Positions 1-8,335 of a stretch of DNA of 64,000 nt are shown piece after piece. The notes beneath the pieces were generated by a model. That model had not been told where the DNA came from, made no database searches, and was given only the letters and a program-made list of their open reading frames with translations. The position numbers were made by a program, and so were the translations under genes. The DNA is from Paraburkholderia caledonica NBRC 102488 (GTDB lineage: Bacteria > Pseudomonadota > Gammaproteobacteria > Burkholderiales > Burkholderiaceae), in NCBI RefSeq assembly GCF_000685095.1, contig NZ_BAYE01000002.1, forward strand, positions 62,001 through 126,000. The letters run 5' to 3'. How positions within the stretch are numbered: position 1 is the first letter of the stretch; every line of letters begins with the position of its first letter.

Positions 1-580
1 TCTCGCGCAACGGCTGAACGGCAAGGGGAACATTCTCGAAGTGCGGGGCGTGGCGGGCATTTCCGTCGACAACCTCATGCATGAAGGTGTGCTCGATGCG
101 ATGAAAAAGCATCCGGGCATGAAGCTCGTGGGATCGGTGAACGGCGACTGGACGCAATCGGTCGCGCAAAAAGCCGTTGCGGGCATCTTGCCGACGCTGC
201 CGCAAGTCGATGGTGTCGCGACAGAGGGCGAGATGTCGTTCGGCATCGCGCAGGCTTTCAAGGCCGCCAATCGCACCACGCCGCCGATGATCATTGGCAG
301 CACGTATCCCGAACTCAACTGGTGGAACGAGCAGACGAAGAGCGGCTATCAGTCGCGGTCGCTGTCCAATCCGCCAGGCGCCGTCACATTCGCGTTCTGG
401 GTCGCGCAGCAGGTTCTCGCAGGAAAGAAAATCCCGAAGGACGTGACCATCAACGTGCCGCTGCTCGAAATTTCGCAGCAGGAGTTGCCGGCAAAGCTGG
501 CGGCGACACCGCCGGGCGGCATCTGCGACGTCACCTATACGCTGCCTCAGACGGTCGCGCTTCTGGACAAGAAGAAATAA
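1..580 (+). CDS. Sugar ABC transporter substrate-binding protein, C-terminal part (5' end outside window)
   Basis: The frame is open from base 2, so the gene starts before the window. About 192 residues of a periplasmic binding protein of the ribose type (PBP1, Peripla_BP_4) are visible. The sequence is clearly paralogous to the complete binding protein at 4964-5986: both have RLNGKGN, GDWTQ, VAQK, AGILPTLP and the QQVLAGKK segment in the same order. It should capture a sugar in the periplasm for the ATPase and permeases that follow. A GTG at 41 lies inside the conserved domain and is not the start. The C-terminus ends in LLDKKK. The substrate cannot be read from the sequence. Confidence 0.88.
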   Translation, partial: LAQRLNGKGNILEVRGVAGISVDNLMHEGVLDAMKKHPGMKLVGSVNGDWTQSVAQKAVAGILPTLPQVDGVATEGEMSFGIAQAFKAANRTTPPMIIGSTYPELNWWNEQTKSGYQSRSLSNPPGAVTFAFWVAQQVLAGKKIPKDVTINVPLLEISQQELPAKLAATPPGGICDVTYTLPQTVALLDKKK

Positions 581-619
581 ATCTTTGAATCGAAGTATCG
601 CCACGCATGGAGCATGTGA

Positions 620-2104
620 ATGGGCGGAACAGGAGACACGATTGCCCGACGTGAGGCGCTGATTCGCTTCGAAGGCATTGGTAAGAACTTCGGGCGCGTG
701 CGCGCGCTCAACGACATAGACTTCACCTTCATGCAGGGCGAATGCGTCGGCATCGCCGGACATAACGGCGCGGGAAAATCCACGCTGACGGCCGTGCTGG
801 CGGGCGTCCATGCCCCGACGCAAGGGCGCATCGAAGTCGAAGGCAAAGACGCGCCGCATTACGACGCCAACGCCGCACGCGATGCCGGCGTACGCTGCGT
901 GTTTCAGGAGTTGTCGCTATGCGCAAACCTGACGGTCGCCGAGAACATGTGCATCGTGCATCCGCAACTGCGTGGGCGCGGATGGCGCCGCACGGCCACG
1001 AAGCTGATGCGCGAGAAGCTCGATGAGATCTTCCCGCACAACGGGTTGAAGGGCAACGAACTGGTCTCCGACCTCACGCTGACGCAACAGCAGATGGTCG
1101 AGATCGCGCGCGGCTTTACCGTCACCGACACGCCCGTGCGTCTCGTGATTCTCGACGAGCCGACGTCATCGCTCGATGCGCATACCGCCGAACAGTTGCT
1201 CGCGTTCGTGCGCAAGGCGGCGGCAAGCGGCGTCACTTGCCTGCTCATCACGCATATGCTCGGCGAGATCGAGCGCGTGGCCGACCGCGTGATGGTAATG
1301 CGTGACGGCAGCATCGTCAGCGTGCTTTCGCGTGAACAGTCGAGCCGCGAGTCGATCATCCAGGCGATGGGGCAGCATCTCGAAGCCGACAAGGCGTCTG
1401 TCGTAACTCGCGTCCAGGCGGATCGCGGACGGGAGCGGCACTTCATATGGAACGTCGGCGCAAAGCGCCATACGTCGATTGAAGCGTCGCGCGGTGAAGT
1501 GATCGGCTTTGCGGGACTGGCGGGTCAGGGGCAAACCGAGGCGCTTATTGCGATCTACGAAGCCGCGACGAGGCGCGGAGCGAGCCGCGCGAAAGTGGCT
1601 TTCGTCGCCGGCGATCGCGGGCGCGACGGCGTCTTCCCGATCTGGTCCATCGCTCAGAATCTCGACTTGCGCTGGCTCGCAGGCGGTGCGCCGCGCAAGC
1701 GCGGTCTCGTCGATTTCGCGGCGGCGCGGGCCATCGTCGAGGAGTGGCGCGCGAAGATCGGCATACGCGGCGCGGCGATGAGCGCGGGTATTCTGTCGCT
1801 CTCGGGCGGCAATCAGCAAAAGGTACTCTTCGCGCGCGCGCTTGCATCGGACGCGGATCTGATCCTGATGGACGATCCCACGCGCGGCGTCGATGTCGGC
1901 ACCAAGCGCGATATCTATCAACTGGTTCACGACGAAGCCGCGAAGGGCCGCACGTTCATCTGGTACACCACGGAAAACGAGGAGTTGTCGCACTGCGACC
2001 GCACTTACGTGTTTCGCTCGGCCGCCGTCACGCGCATGCTTCATGCCGACGAATGCACGGAAGAAGCATTGCTCGCGGCCAGCTTCGAGGAGCAGGCCGC
2101 ATGA
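620..2104 (+). CDS. Sugar ABC transporter ATP-binding protein (RbsA/MglA type, two ABC domains)
   Basis: Cytoplasmic ATPase of a CUT2-type (ribose/xylose/galactose) importer, 494 aa, the usual length for the family. The first domain has Walker A GHNGAGKST and Walker B LVILDEPTSSLD. Its signature is degenerate: TLTQQQMVEIARG where most relatives have LS.G.QQ. The second domain has the expected non-canonical Walker A region (GLAGQGQ), a good LSGGNQQKV signature and LILMDDPTRGVDVG. It lies 39 bp after the binding protein, and its stop overlaps the next gene as ATGA, so it is translationally coupled to the permease. The ATG at 620 is preceded by only a weak ribosome site. Confidence 0.93.
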   Translation: MGGTGDTIARREALIRFEGIGKNFGRVRALNDIDFTFMQGECVGIAGHNGAGKSTLTAVLAGVHAPTQGRIEVEGKDAPHYDANAARDAGVRCVFQELSLCANLTVAENMCIVHPQLRGRGWRRTATKLMREKLDEIFPHNGLKGNELVSDLTLTQQQMVEIARGFTVTDTPVRLVILDEPTSSLDAHTAEQLLAFVRKAAASGVTCLLITHMLGEIERVADRVMVMRDGSIVSVLSREQSSRESIIQAMGQHLEADKASVVTRVQADRGRERHFIWNVGAKRHTSIEASRGEVIGFAGLAGQGQTEALIAIYEAATRRGASRAKVAFVAGDRGRDGVFPIWSIAQNLDLRWLAGGAPRKRGLVDFAAARAIVEEWRAKIGIRGAAMSAGILSLSGGNQQKVLFARALASDADLILMDDPTRGVDVGTKRDIYQLVHDEAAKGRTFIWYTTENEELSHCDRTYVFRSAAVTRMLHADECTEEALLAASFEEQAA

Positions 2105-3036
2105 CACTCGCCATCACGCAAGCGCGTTTGCGCGCGATGCTTCCCGCCATATCGCTCGTCGCGGTGCTGATACCGATCCTCGTCATGCAGCCCGCGGTAA
2201 TGAGCTACTTCGGTTCGAGCCTGCTGCTGAATCTTGCGGTGCCGATCGTCCTCGCGACGCTCGCGCAACTCGCGATCATCACCGTCAACGATCTCGATCT
2301 GTCGATTGGGCCGTTCGTGAGTCTCGTCGCATGCATTGGCGCGACGCTGCTCGTGAAGACACCCTGGCTCGGCGCCCTCGCGCTCGTCGGCTGCGTGCTC
2401 ACTTATGCGGCCGTCGGCGCGTTGATCGAGTTGCGCCAGATTCCGTCGATCGTCGTGACGCTCGGGCTGTCGTTCGTGTGGAGCGGCCTCGCCATTGTGC
2501 TGCTCCCTTCTCCGGGCGGCACGAGCCCGACGTGGCTCGGCACGGCGATGAACTATCAGACGCCGTTCATCGCGGCGCCCATCGTGTGGTCGGTGCTGAT
2601 TGCGATCGTCGGGCATCTGCTCCTGATGCGCTCGTCGGCGGGCGTGCGCGTGCGCGGTGCAGGCGGCAATCCGCGCGCGATGCGCCGCTTCGGCTGGTCG
2701 CTCGTGCGCAGCAAGGCGACGCTCTATGGCGTCGCGGGCGTGTTCGGCGTGCTATCGGGTTTATCGCTGCTCGGCCTCACCACATCCGCCGATGCAAACC
2801 TCGCGTTGCGCTACACCCTGCTCTCGATTGCCGCCGTGATACTGGGCGGCGGGGAATTCATGGGCGGTCGCGTGTCGGTGATCGGCGCGGTGCTCGGCGC
2901 GATCACGCTGACGCTCGCGGCATCGTTCCTTGCGTTTCTGAATATTTCGTCGGACTGGCAGGTCGGCATGCAGGGCGCGATTCTGATCGTGGTCTTGTCA
3001 CTACGCGTGCTGTTGCAACGCGGAGAGCGCCGATGA
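2101..3036 (+). CDS. Sugar ABC transporter permease 1 (BPD_transp_2 family)
   Basis: Inner-membrane permease of 311 aa with about eight to ten hydrophobic segments. The family-typical stretch VNDLDLSIG lies near residue 65, the EAA-like region is G.GGNPRAMRRFG, and a GGGEFMGGRVSV segment lies near the C-terminus. The ATG at 2101 overlaps the TGA of the ATPase gene (ATGA), and the end overlaps the second permease in the same way, so three transport genes are coupled. The reading frame is open upstream of 2101, but that part lies inside the ATPase gene and is not coding here. It probably forms a heterodimeric channel with the next gene product. Confidence 0.92.
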   Translation: MTLAITQARLRAMLPAISLVAVLIPILVMQPAVMSYFGSSLLLNLAVPIVLATLAQLAIITVNDLDLSIGPFVSLVACIGATLLVKTPWLGALALVGCVLTYAAVGALIELRQIPSIVVTLGLSFVWSGLAIVLLPSPGGTSPTWLGTAMNYQTPFIAAPIVWSVLIAIVGHLLLMRSSAGVRVRGAGGNPRAMRRFGWSLVRSKATLYGVAGVFGVLSGLSLLGLTTSADANLALRYTLLSIAAVILGGGEFMGGRVSVIGAVLGAITLTLAASFLAFLNISSDWQVGMQGAILIVVLSLRVLLQRGERR

Positions 3037-4004
3037 ATACCCTCGCTGAAAACAATACGAGTGCATGGTCGCGCATCAAGGCCATTCAGGCGCCGTGGGT
3101 CTGGTCCTTTATCGGTGCGGTGCTGGTATGGCTTGCCATCGTCGCGATCTTCGGCTTCGGCATCGCGAGCAATGTCGCGCAAACGGCGCTCACATATGGC
3201 GTATTCATGGTGCTGGTGGGTCTGGGGCAAATGCTCGTCATCACATCGGGCGTGGGCAACATCGACTTGTCGGTGCCGTCGACGATCGCGCTTGCCGGCG
3301 TGGTCGGCATGCATACGATGGGCGGCGCGAACGGTCAGATCGCGGCGGGTATCGCGGCGGCGCTCGGCGTGGGCGTCGCGATCGGGCTCTTGAATTACGC
3401 GCTCATTCGCATGCTACGCATTCCGCCGATCATCGCGACGCTGTCTTCGAGTTTCATTATTCAGTCGATCGCAATCACGCAAGGCAGACAGCTTCCGCCG
3501 CCACCGCCCGCTCTCGGTGCATTCGCGACCGGCCGCTTGCTGAGCGTGCCGTACATCGCGCTGCTCGCGCTCGCGTTGTCGATCGCGCTCGCCGTGCTGC
3601 TGCATCGCGCGGTCTATGGACGCAGGCTGTCGGCCATCGGACAGAATGCGCGGGCCGCCTGGCTTGCGGGCGTGGACGTGCATCGCACGCGATGCCTCGC
3701 GTATGTCATGTCGTCGATGATCGCATCGCTGACTGCGTTGCTCATATCGGCGACGTCCGGCGGGGCATCGCTCGACATGGGCGTCGAATACATGCTGATT
3801 TCGATTGCGGTCGTCGTGATCGGCGGCACCCTCGTAGCCGGCGGGAAGGCGACGATCGCGGGCGTCTGGGGCGCATCGATGTTCCTCTTTCTCACCAACG
3901 CCGTGCTCAACGCGGTCGGCGCAGACGCGGGCGTGCGCTCCATCGTATATGGCGCGCTCATCATCGCCGTGACGGTGGCGGCGGGCGGCAAGGTTGTGCG
4001 CTGA
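3033..4004 (+). CDS. Sugar ABC transporter permease 2 (BPD_transp_2 family)
   Basis: Second inner-membrane permease, 323 aa, starting at the ATGA overlap with permease 1. It has a hydrophobic profile of about eight to ten segments, the conserved SGVGNIDLSVPS segment near residue 75 (equivalent to D.S.G in RbsC) and a cytoplasmic loop AIGQNARAAWLAGV. The gene is followed after 28 bp by the lactonase gene. RbsC-type importers usually use one permease as a homodimer. Two different permeases, as in rhamnose or autoinducer-2 type systems, suggest a heterodimer. Confidence 0.92.
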   Translation: MNTLAENNTSAWSRIKAIQAPWVWSFIGAVLVWLAIVAIFGFGIASNVAQTALTYGVFMVLVGLGQMLVITSGVGNIDLSVPSTIALAGVVGMHTMGGANGQIAAGIAAALGVGVAIGLLNYALIRMLRIPPIIATLSSSFIIQSIAITQGRQLPPPPPALGAFATGRLLSVPYIALLALALSIALAVLLHRAVYGRRLSAIGQNARAAWLAGVDVHRTRCLAYVMSSMIASLTALLISATSGGASLDMGVEYMLISIAVVVIGGTLVAGGKATIAGVWGASMFLFLTNAVLNAVGADAGVRSIVYGALIIAVTVAAGGKVVR

Positions 4005-4032
4005 GTCCAAACAGCAAAAAGGAAAAGGAGAC

Positions 4033-4941
4033 ATGAAAAACAACGAATACGAAGTGCATGATCCACGCTTCAGGCTGCTGCTTCAGCCGAACGCGTCGAT
4101 GGACAAGCTAACCGGCGAATGCCTGTGGGCCGAAGGTCCCGTGTATTTTCCGGCGACCGATCTGCTCATCTGGAGCGACATTCCGAACAACCGCATGCTG
4201 CGCTGGGCGCCGGGAATGGGCGTCGGCGTGTACCGCGCGCCGTCGAACTACAGCAACGGCAATACGCGCGATCGCGAAGGCAGGCTCGTGAGTTGCGAGC
4301 ACGGCACTCGGCGTGTCACACGCACCGAGCATGACGGCAGCATCACCGTCATCGCCTCGCATTTCGAAGGCAAGCAGTTGAACTCGCCAAACGACGTGAT
4401 CGTCGATTCGGAAGGTGCGATCTGGTTCACCGATCCCGACTACGGAATTATTAGCGACTACGAAGGATATCGCGCGGACAGCGAGGTCGGGCGATGCAAC
4501 GTGTATCGCGTGTCGCCCGGCGATACGCAGGTGCGTCTCGTTTCTGACGACTTTGTGAAGCCGAACGGCCTCGCGTTTTCGCCGGATGAATCCAAGCTTT
4601 ATATCGCCGACTCGGCCGCATCGCACGACGACAATGCGCCACGTCACATACGCGTATTCGATGTCGCAAGCAACGGCGAATTGCGCAATGGCCGCGTGTT
4701 CGTGGAGATGCAAAGCGGCGTGCCCGACGGCATGCGCGTCGACGATCACGGCAACGTATGGACGAGCGCCGAAGACGGCGTGCATTGCTATGCGCCGGAC
4801 GGTGCGCTGCTCGGCAAGATCCTGATTCCCGAAGTCGTTGCGAACCTGACCTTCGGCGGGCCGCGGCGCAATCGGCTTTTCATAACCGCGACTTCATCCG
4901 TATATGCGCTGCATGTAGGCGTGCGGGGCGCGGCGCGCTGA
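4033..4941 (+). CDS. SMP-30/gluconolactonase family sugar lactonase
   Basis: A 302-aa six-bladed beta-propeller of the SMP-30/gluconolactonase/LRE family, which hydrolyses aldonolactones in the cytoplasm. Supporting segments are ECLWAEGPVYF near the N-terminus (the metal-binding Glu is in this position in the family), LNSPNDVIVDSEGAIWFTDPDYG (Asn and Asp ligand region) and VKPNGLAFSPDE. The start at 4033 follows an excellent AAAAGGAGAC ribosome site. An open frame continues upstream but lies in the permease gene. Its place between the permease and second binding-protein genes suggests that the imported sugar is oxidised to a lactone and opened here. The exact sugar is unknown. Confidence 0.9.
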   Translation: MKNNEYEVHDPRFRLLLQPNASMDKLTGECLWAEGPVYFPATDLLIWSDIPNNRMLRWAPGMGVGVYRAPSNYSNGNTRDREGRLVSCEHGTRRVTRTEHDGSITVIASHFEGKQLNSPNDVIVDSEGAIWFTDPDYGIISDYEGYRADSEVGRCNVYRVSPGDTQVRLVSDDFVKPNGLAFSPDESKLYIADSAASHDDNAPRHIRVFDVASNGELRNGRVFVEMQSGVPDGMRVDDHGNVWTSAEDGVHCYAPDGALLGKILIPEVVANLTFGGPRRNRLFITATSSVYALHVGVRGAAR

Positions 4942-4963
4942 TCAATAACAAAGGAGACGGTAC

Positions 4964-5986
4964 GTGCAGACTTTCATCAAGGTAGTGACGGCGGCATGCA
5001 TGGCATTGGCGGCTGCATCGGCATCGGCGCAAATCGCAACCGGCGATACATCGTCGACGAAGATAGCGCTGTCGAACAATTACGCCGGCAATAGCTGGCG
5101 TCAGCAGATGCTCAAGAGCTGGTCCAACGTCGCGGACGCCGCGGTCAAACAGAAGGTCGTCGCGGCTGCGCCCAGCTTCACGACCGCGGAAAGCCAGGCG
5201 ACCGAGCAGGTCCAGCAGATACAAAACCTCATCCTGCAAGGCTTCAAGGCGATTGCCGTCGACGCCGTATCGCCGACCGCGCTCAACGGCGTCATCAAGC
5301 AGGCGTGCGGCGCAGGCGTGACCGTCGTATCGTTCGATGGCATCGCCACCGAACCGTGCGCGTATCGCATTGCGGTGGACTTTCAGGGCATGGGCAGGAT
5401 GCAGGTCGACTATCTGGCGAAGCGCCTGAACGGCAAGGGTAATCTGCTGGAGATTCGCGGGCTTGCAGGCGTCTCTGTCGATGACGAGATTCATCAGGGC
5501 ATCGTCGACGAAATGAAAAAGTATCCGGGCATGAAGATCGTCGGCTCGGTGCATGGCGACTGGACGCAGACCGTTGCGCAAAAACAGGTCGCGGGCATCC
5601 TGCCGACACTGCCGAAGATCGATGGCGTCGTCACGCAAGGCGGCGATGGCTACGGTGCCGCGCAGGCAATCAAGGCGGCTGGGCGGCCTACGCCGATCAT
5701 CATCCTCGGCAATCGTCAGGAAGAGCTAGCGTGGTGGGCGGAGCAGCGCAAGAGCGGCTATGAAACGATGTCGGTGACGATTCCGCCAGGCGCGTCGTCG
5801 CTCGCGTTCTGGGTCACGCAGCAAGTTCTCGCGGGCAAGAAGGTGCCGCACGACATTCGCATGCCGGTGCTGGAAGTGAAGCCCGACGAGCTCGATGCGG
5901 TTCTCGCGAAAACGCCGAGCGGCGCACTTGCGAACAAGGAGTACACGCGCGACGAAGTGGTCGCAATAGTGGACGGCAAAAAATAG
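4964..5986 (+). CDS. Sugar ABC transporter substrate-binding protein (paralog of the one at 1-580)
   Basis: Periplasmic binding protein, 340 aa, GTG start at 4964 behind AAAGGAGA. A Sec signal peptide is obvious (FIKVVTAACMALAAASASA, cleavage after residue 22 or so). The mature protein shows the PBP1 sugar-binding fold with IALSNNYAGNSWR at the start of strand 1 and KAIAVDAVSPTALNGVI. The protein is a close paralog of the partial gene at the left edge, so one importer appears to be served by two binding proteins. It is the last gene of the operon. No clear intrinsic terminator follows it before the converging SDR gene. Confidence 0.93.
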   Translation: MQTFIKVVTAACMALAAASASAQIATGDTSSTKIALSNNYAGNSWRQQMLKSWSNVADAAVKQKVVAAAPSFTTAESQATEQVQQIQNLILQGFKAIAVDAVSPTALNGVIKQACGAGVTVVSFDGIATEPCAYRIAVDFQGMGRMQVDYLAKRLNGKGNLLEIRGLAGVSVDDEIHQGIVDEMKKYPGMKIVGSVHGDWTQTVAQKQVAGILPTLPKIDGVVTQGGDGYGAAQAIKAAGRPTPIIILGNRQEELAWWAEQRKSGYETMSVTIPPGASSLAFWVTQQVLAGKKVPHDIRMPVLEVKPDELDAVLAKTPSGALANKEYTRDEVVAIVDGKK

Positions 5987-6062
5987 CGCGCTCCGACAGT
6001 TGCGTCCGGCTCTCCGTGCGGGGGCCGCGCGGTCTTCGTAACGAGCGGCCGCCCCGATCGGC

Positions 6063-6776
6063 TCACCACCGAACGGCGCGGCCGCGATAATCGAGAAATT
6101 CCAGGCCGGGGCGTCCACGTTTGGCCAGCAGTACATCCACGACCCCGGGAACGCTCTCTTCGACCGACAACCGCCCCTCGGGCCCACCGAGGTCTGTGCG
6201 TACCCAGCCCGGCGCCATCAGCACCATCGCACGCGGCGGTTCCGCGCGACGCGCTGCAAAGCTGCGCATGAACTGGTTCAGCGCCGATTTGCTGCCGCGA
6301 TAAACCTCGCGCTGACCCGACTCATTGTCGGCGATGCTGCCCTGCCCCGACGACATCACACCGATCAGGCCCGTTGCATCAACGAGGTCGCACAAGGTTT
6401 CGACTACCCGCATGGGACTGAGCGCATTCGTGATCATCAAATTCACAAAATCCTCGGTCGACACCTCGCCGATTGTTTGAGTCGGATCCGGATTGGTCGT
6501 GCCGGCATTCACGAACAGCGCGTCGAACGTGCGGCCCGCGAGGCGCTCGCGCAGCGCCCGAATCTGGTCTGGCCGGGTGATGTCCAGCGTTTCGATCTCG
6601 ACCTGGCCCGGATGCGCATCGGCTAGTTCATGCAGCAACGTACGCCCGCCACGTACAGTGCCCATGACGTGCCAGCCTCGTTTGAGAAATTCCGCGGCCA
6701 TTGCGTAACCGAGGCCACGAGAGGCGCCGATCAGCAGGATGGAGGGAGCATGAGCAGGTGGGGCGGCTTGAGGCAT
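6063..6776 (-). CDS. Short-chain dehydrogenase/reductase
   Basis: A 237-aa SDR protein. The NAD(P)-binding motif is LLIGASRGLGYAMA at residues 14-27, the structural NAG motif appears as NAGTTN, and the catalytic Tyr-x-x-x-Lys is YRGSK near residue 150, with the Ser in VMSSGQGS. It transcribes toward the ABC operon and is the left boundary of the degenerate region. The substrate is unknown. The small family members closest in layout are csgA/sniffer-like carbonyl reductases. Confidence 0.88.
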   Translation of the reverse strand: MPQAAPPAHAPSILLIGASRGLGYAMAAEFLKRGWHVMGTVRGGRTLLHELADAHPGQVEIETLDITRPDQIRALRERLAGRTFDALFVNAGTTNPDPTQTIGEVSTEDFVNLMITNALSPMRVVETLCDLVDATGLIGVMSSGQGSIADNESGQREVYRGSKSALNQFMRSFAARRAEPPRAMVLMAPGWVRTDLGGPEGRLSVEESVPGVVDVLLAKRGRPGLEFLDYRGRAVRW

Positions 6777-6835
6777 AGCGCTTTCCTTCTTCGTCGGTTG
6801 GTCTCAGGAATTGTGATCGCGGCGTCAGCTTTGCA

Positions 6836-7009
6836 AATCGAAGCTTCGTCGTGCGCGCGGGCGACGGTTTCATCGACCTGCTCGGCGCGGCCTTGATGGA
6901 CAGGATTCACCGGGCAGCGCCCGGTGTGCAGCTTCGATTCACGTCCAAGCCGAACTGGGCTGCGCAGCCGCTGCGGGAAGGCGCGATCAATCTGAAGATC
7001 GGCACGGTG
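6836..7009 (+). pseudogene. LysR-family regulator remnant (substrate-binding domain piece)
   Basis: On the + strand the translation SFVVRAGDGFIDLLGAAL, then APGVQLRF and PLREGAINLKIGT, matches the beginning of a LysR-type effector-binding domain (relatives read FVIRAN.GF...A.APGV.LRF...LREG..DLEIG). Only about 57 residues remain. There is no DNA-binding domain before it and the frame then runs into sequence that is antisense to another LysR fragment. Interpreted as a broken gene; the identity of the ancestral regulator is not known. Confidence 0.7.
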
Positions 7010-7146
7010 AGCCTTCGCTCCAGACCGTTGACGCTTTGGCTGACGAACGGTTGGCTCCCTCCTAACATGTTTGCCTCAGCGGTGAAGCCCCCGGCCTCCA
7101 CGACCGCCTCGAAGACGCGCGTCTCCAGCAAGCTTTCATCTTTCAT
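6991..7146 (-). pseudogene. LysR-family regulator remnant (N-terminal helix-turn-helix)
   Basis: On the minus strand, starting at the ATG at 7146, 52 residues match a LysR winged-helix N-terminus: ETRVFEAVVEAGGFTAEAN, then GGSQPFVSQSVNGLERRL and VPIFR. The match ends exactly where the + strand LysR domain fragment ends, and the following residues are antisense to that fragment. The gene therefore lacks its linker helix and the whole effector domain. It is a truncated, non-functional regulator. Confidence 0.72.
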
Positions 7147-7359
7147 GTGTCGGACCCCTGTGCAGCAGTGGGCTCTGCAGCTCACCCGGATTGGCATCGA
7201 TCCCTTCCGCGCCTGCCTGCTCCGCTCGTTCCGTAATGTTGCTCTTCACAATGGCCGCCTCTGTTGCCAGGCCGCCGTTGCAGTCATGGCGAATGTAAGG
7301 CAGCTTGTGGCCCGACCTCTGCCTCACGCCTCCGGCTGAGTATGGCGCGAGGGCGAATC

Positions 7360-7776
7360 TCAGCGCGCAACAACGAACGATGTGTGCATGCCCATCTCAT
7401 AGTGCCCCGGCCGGTTGCAAATCAGCACATAGCGTCCTGGCGCAAGTTTCAATGACAAGCGCTTGGTCGAACCCTGCGCAAGGTCCTCCACCTCGCCCAT
7501 CTTCCTGAACCGGCTTTCCGTGACCAGGCCTTTATCAACAGGCAGATGCGCGTCGTCCAGGTCTGTCCTCAGTACCACGAACTCATGTTCCGTTTTGCCG
7601 TTCGCTGCGTTGTTCACCTCGAACGTGACGCGCCCGGCCTTCGCTGTGCCGGGATCGAGTTGAATCATGTTGTCCGAGAGTTTGACGTGGATCGTTTGGT
7701 CCGCATAACTGCTCAGCGGCACAACGCCGAGCGCAACCGCCGCCAGAACAAAAACGGTATGGCTTCTGTCGTTCAT
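7360..7776 (-). CDS. Cupredoxin-like periplasmic protein
   Basis: A 138-aa secreted protein with a Sec signal peptide (residues 1-25, ending SSYADQ) and a cupredoxin beta-sandwich. Candidate type-1 copper ligands are His in KTEHEFVVL, and Cys, His and Met in the C-terminal loop LICNRPGHYEMGM, in the order expected of plastocyanin-like and sulfocyanin-like proteins. The start at 7776 has a GGAG site. It is one of the few intact genes in a region full of remnants. A role in copper handling or electron transfer is inferred from the fold only. Confidence 0.85.
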   Translation of the reverse strand: MNDRSHTVFVLAAVALGVVPLSSYADQTIHVKLSDNMIQLDPGTAKAGRVTFEVNNAANGKTEHEFVVLRTDLDDAHLPVDKGLVTESRFRKMGEVEDLAQGSTKRLSLKLAPGRYVLICNRPGHYEMGMHTSFVVAR

Positions 7777-8134
7777 GATGTTTCTCCGCGAAAGGGCCGC
7801 GTTGCCGCGAGACGCGTCGACCCACGGCGCCGGGTCCGACGGCCCCGAAGGCTAGTCCATCAAGTGTTCTCTCGATGATCGTCGCGCGTCAGACACGTTC
7901 GCCCATATGCATCGTTAGGAACCCTCGCCGTCGTGACCGCTGGAGACCACTTTCGCGGCGCACATCGCTTCGCCTTCACGCCACGGCGCAAGCAGGTTTG
8001 CACGCGTTGCGCGCGTGAATTGATCGCGGATGAGGACCGTGCTCGCCAGTGCAGGCGAACCTCGGTAGTAGAACGTGAGCGGGCTTCGAAATATTCCGTC
8101 CGATGTCGCGCGCGAAGCCGCTTTCTGGCGCGCG
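7777..8134. other. Intergenic stretch without a recognisable gene
   Basis: About 360 bp between the cupredoxin start and the MFS remnant. A minus-strand frame at about 7915-8205 is open but shows no recognisable family and no ribosome site. The promoter of the cupredoxin should lie at its left end. Given the neighbours, this is probably decayed coding sequence. Confidence 0.4.
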
Positions 8135-8335
8135 CCGTGCCGGAGACGCGAGGCGGCGAGCTTTACCGCCGTTCCGCGAAGCCTCGCTGCAGCGCTCGCG
8201 CCCACCCTTTCGGGGATATTGCTGGACCTTGAATGGCTTGGCGCTCCGCTAGTCGCGTGCGGTGTGCTGAGAATTGCCTATGATCTCTCGGTACTCGCCG
8301 CATTTCGTCATGCCAGGCCCGGCGGAGATTCGTAA
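8135..8335 (+). pseudogene. MFS transporter remnant (C-terminal end)
   Basis: The last 65 or so codons match the end of a major facilitator permease: AASFTAVPRSLAAALAPTLS, then ILLDLEWLGAPLVACG and LRIAYDLSVLAAFRH, corresponding to the last two transmembrane helices. No upstream helices are found in any frame. The stop codon overlaps the ATG of the next gene (TAATG at 8333-8337), so the transporter was once coupled to the beta-propeller gene. Confidence 0.65.

Noticed and set aside
1166..2107. Long minus-strand frame opposite the first ABC ATPase gene
   Set aside because: Antisense shadow of a well-supported ATPase gene in GC-rich DNA; no family resemblance.
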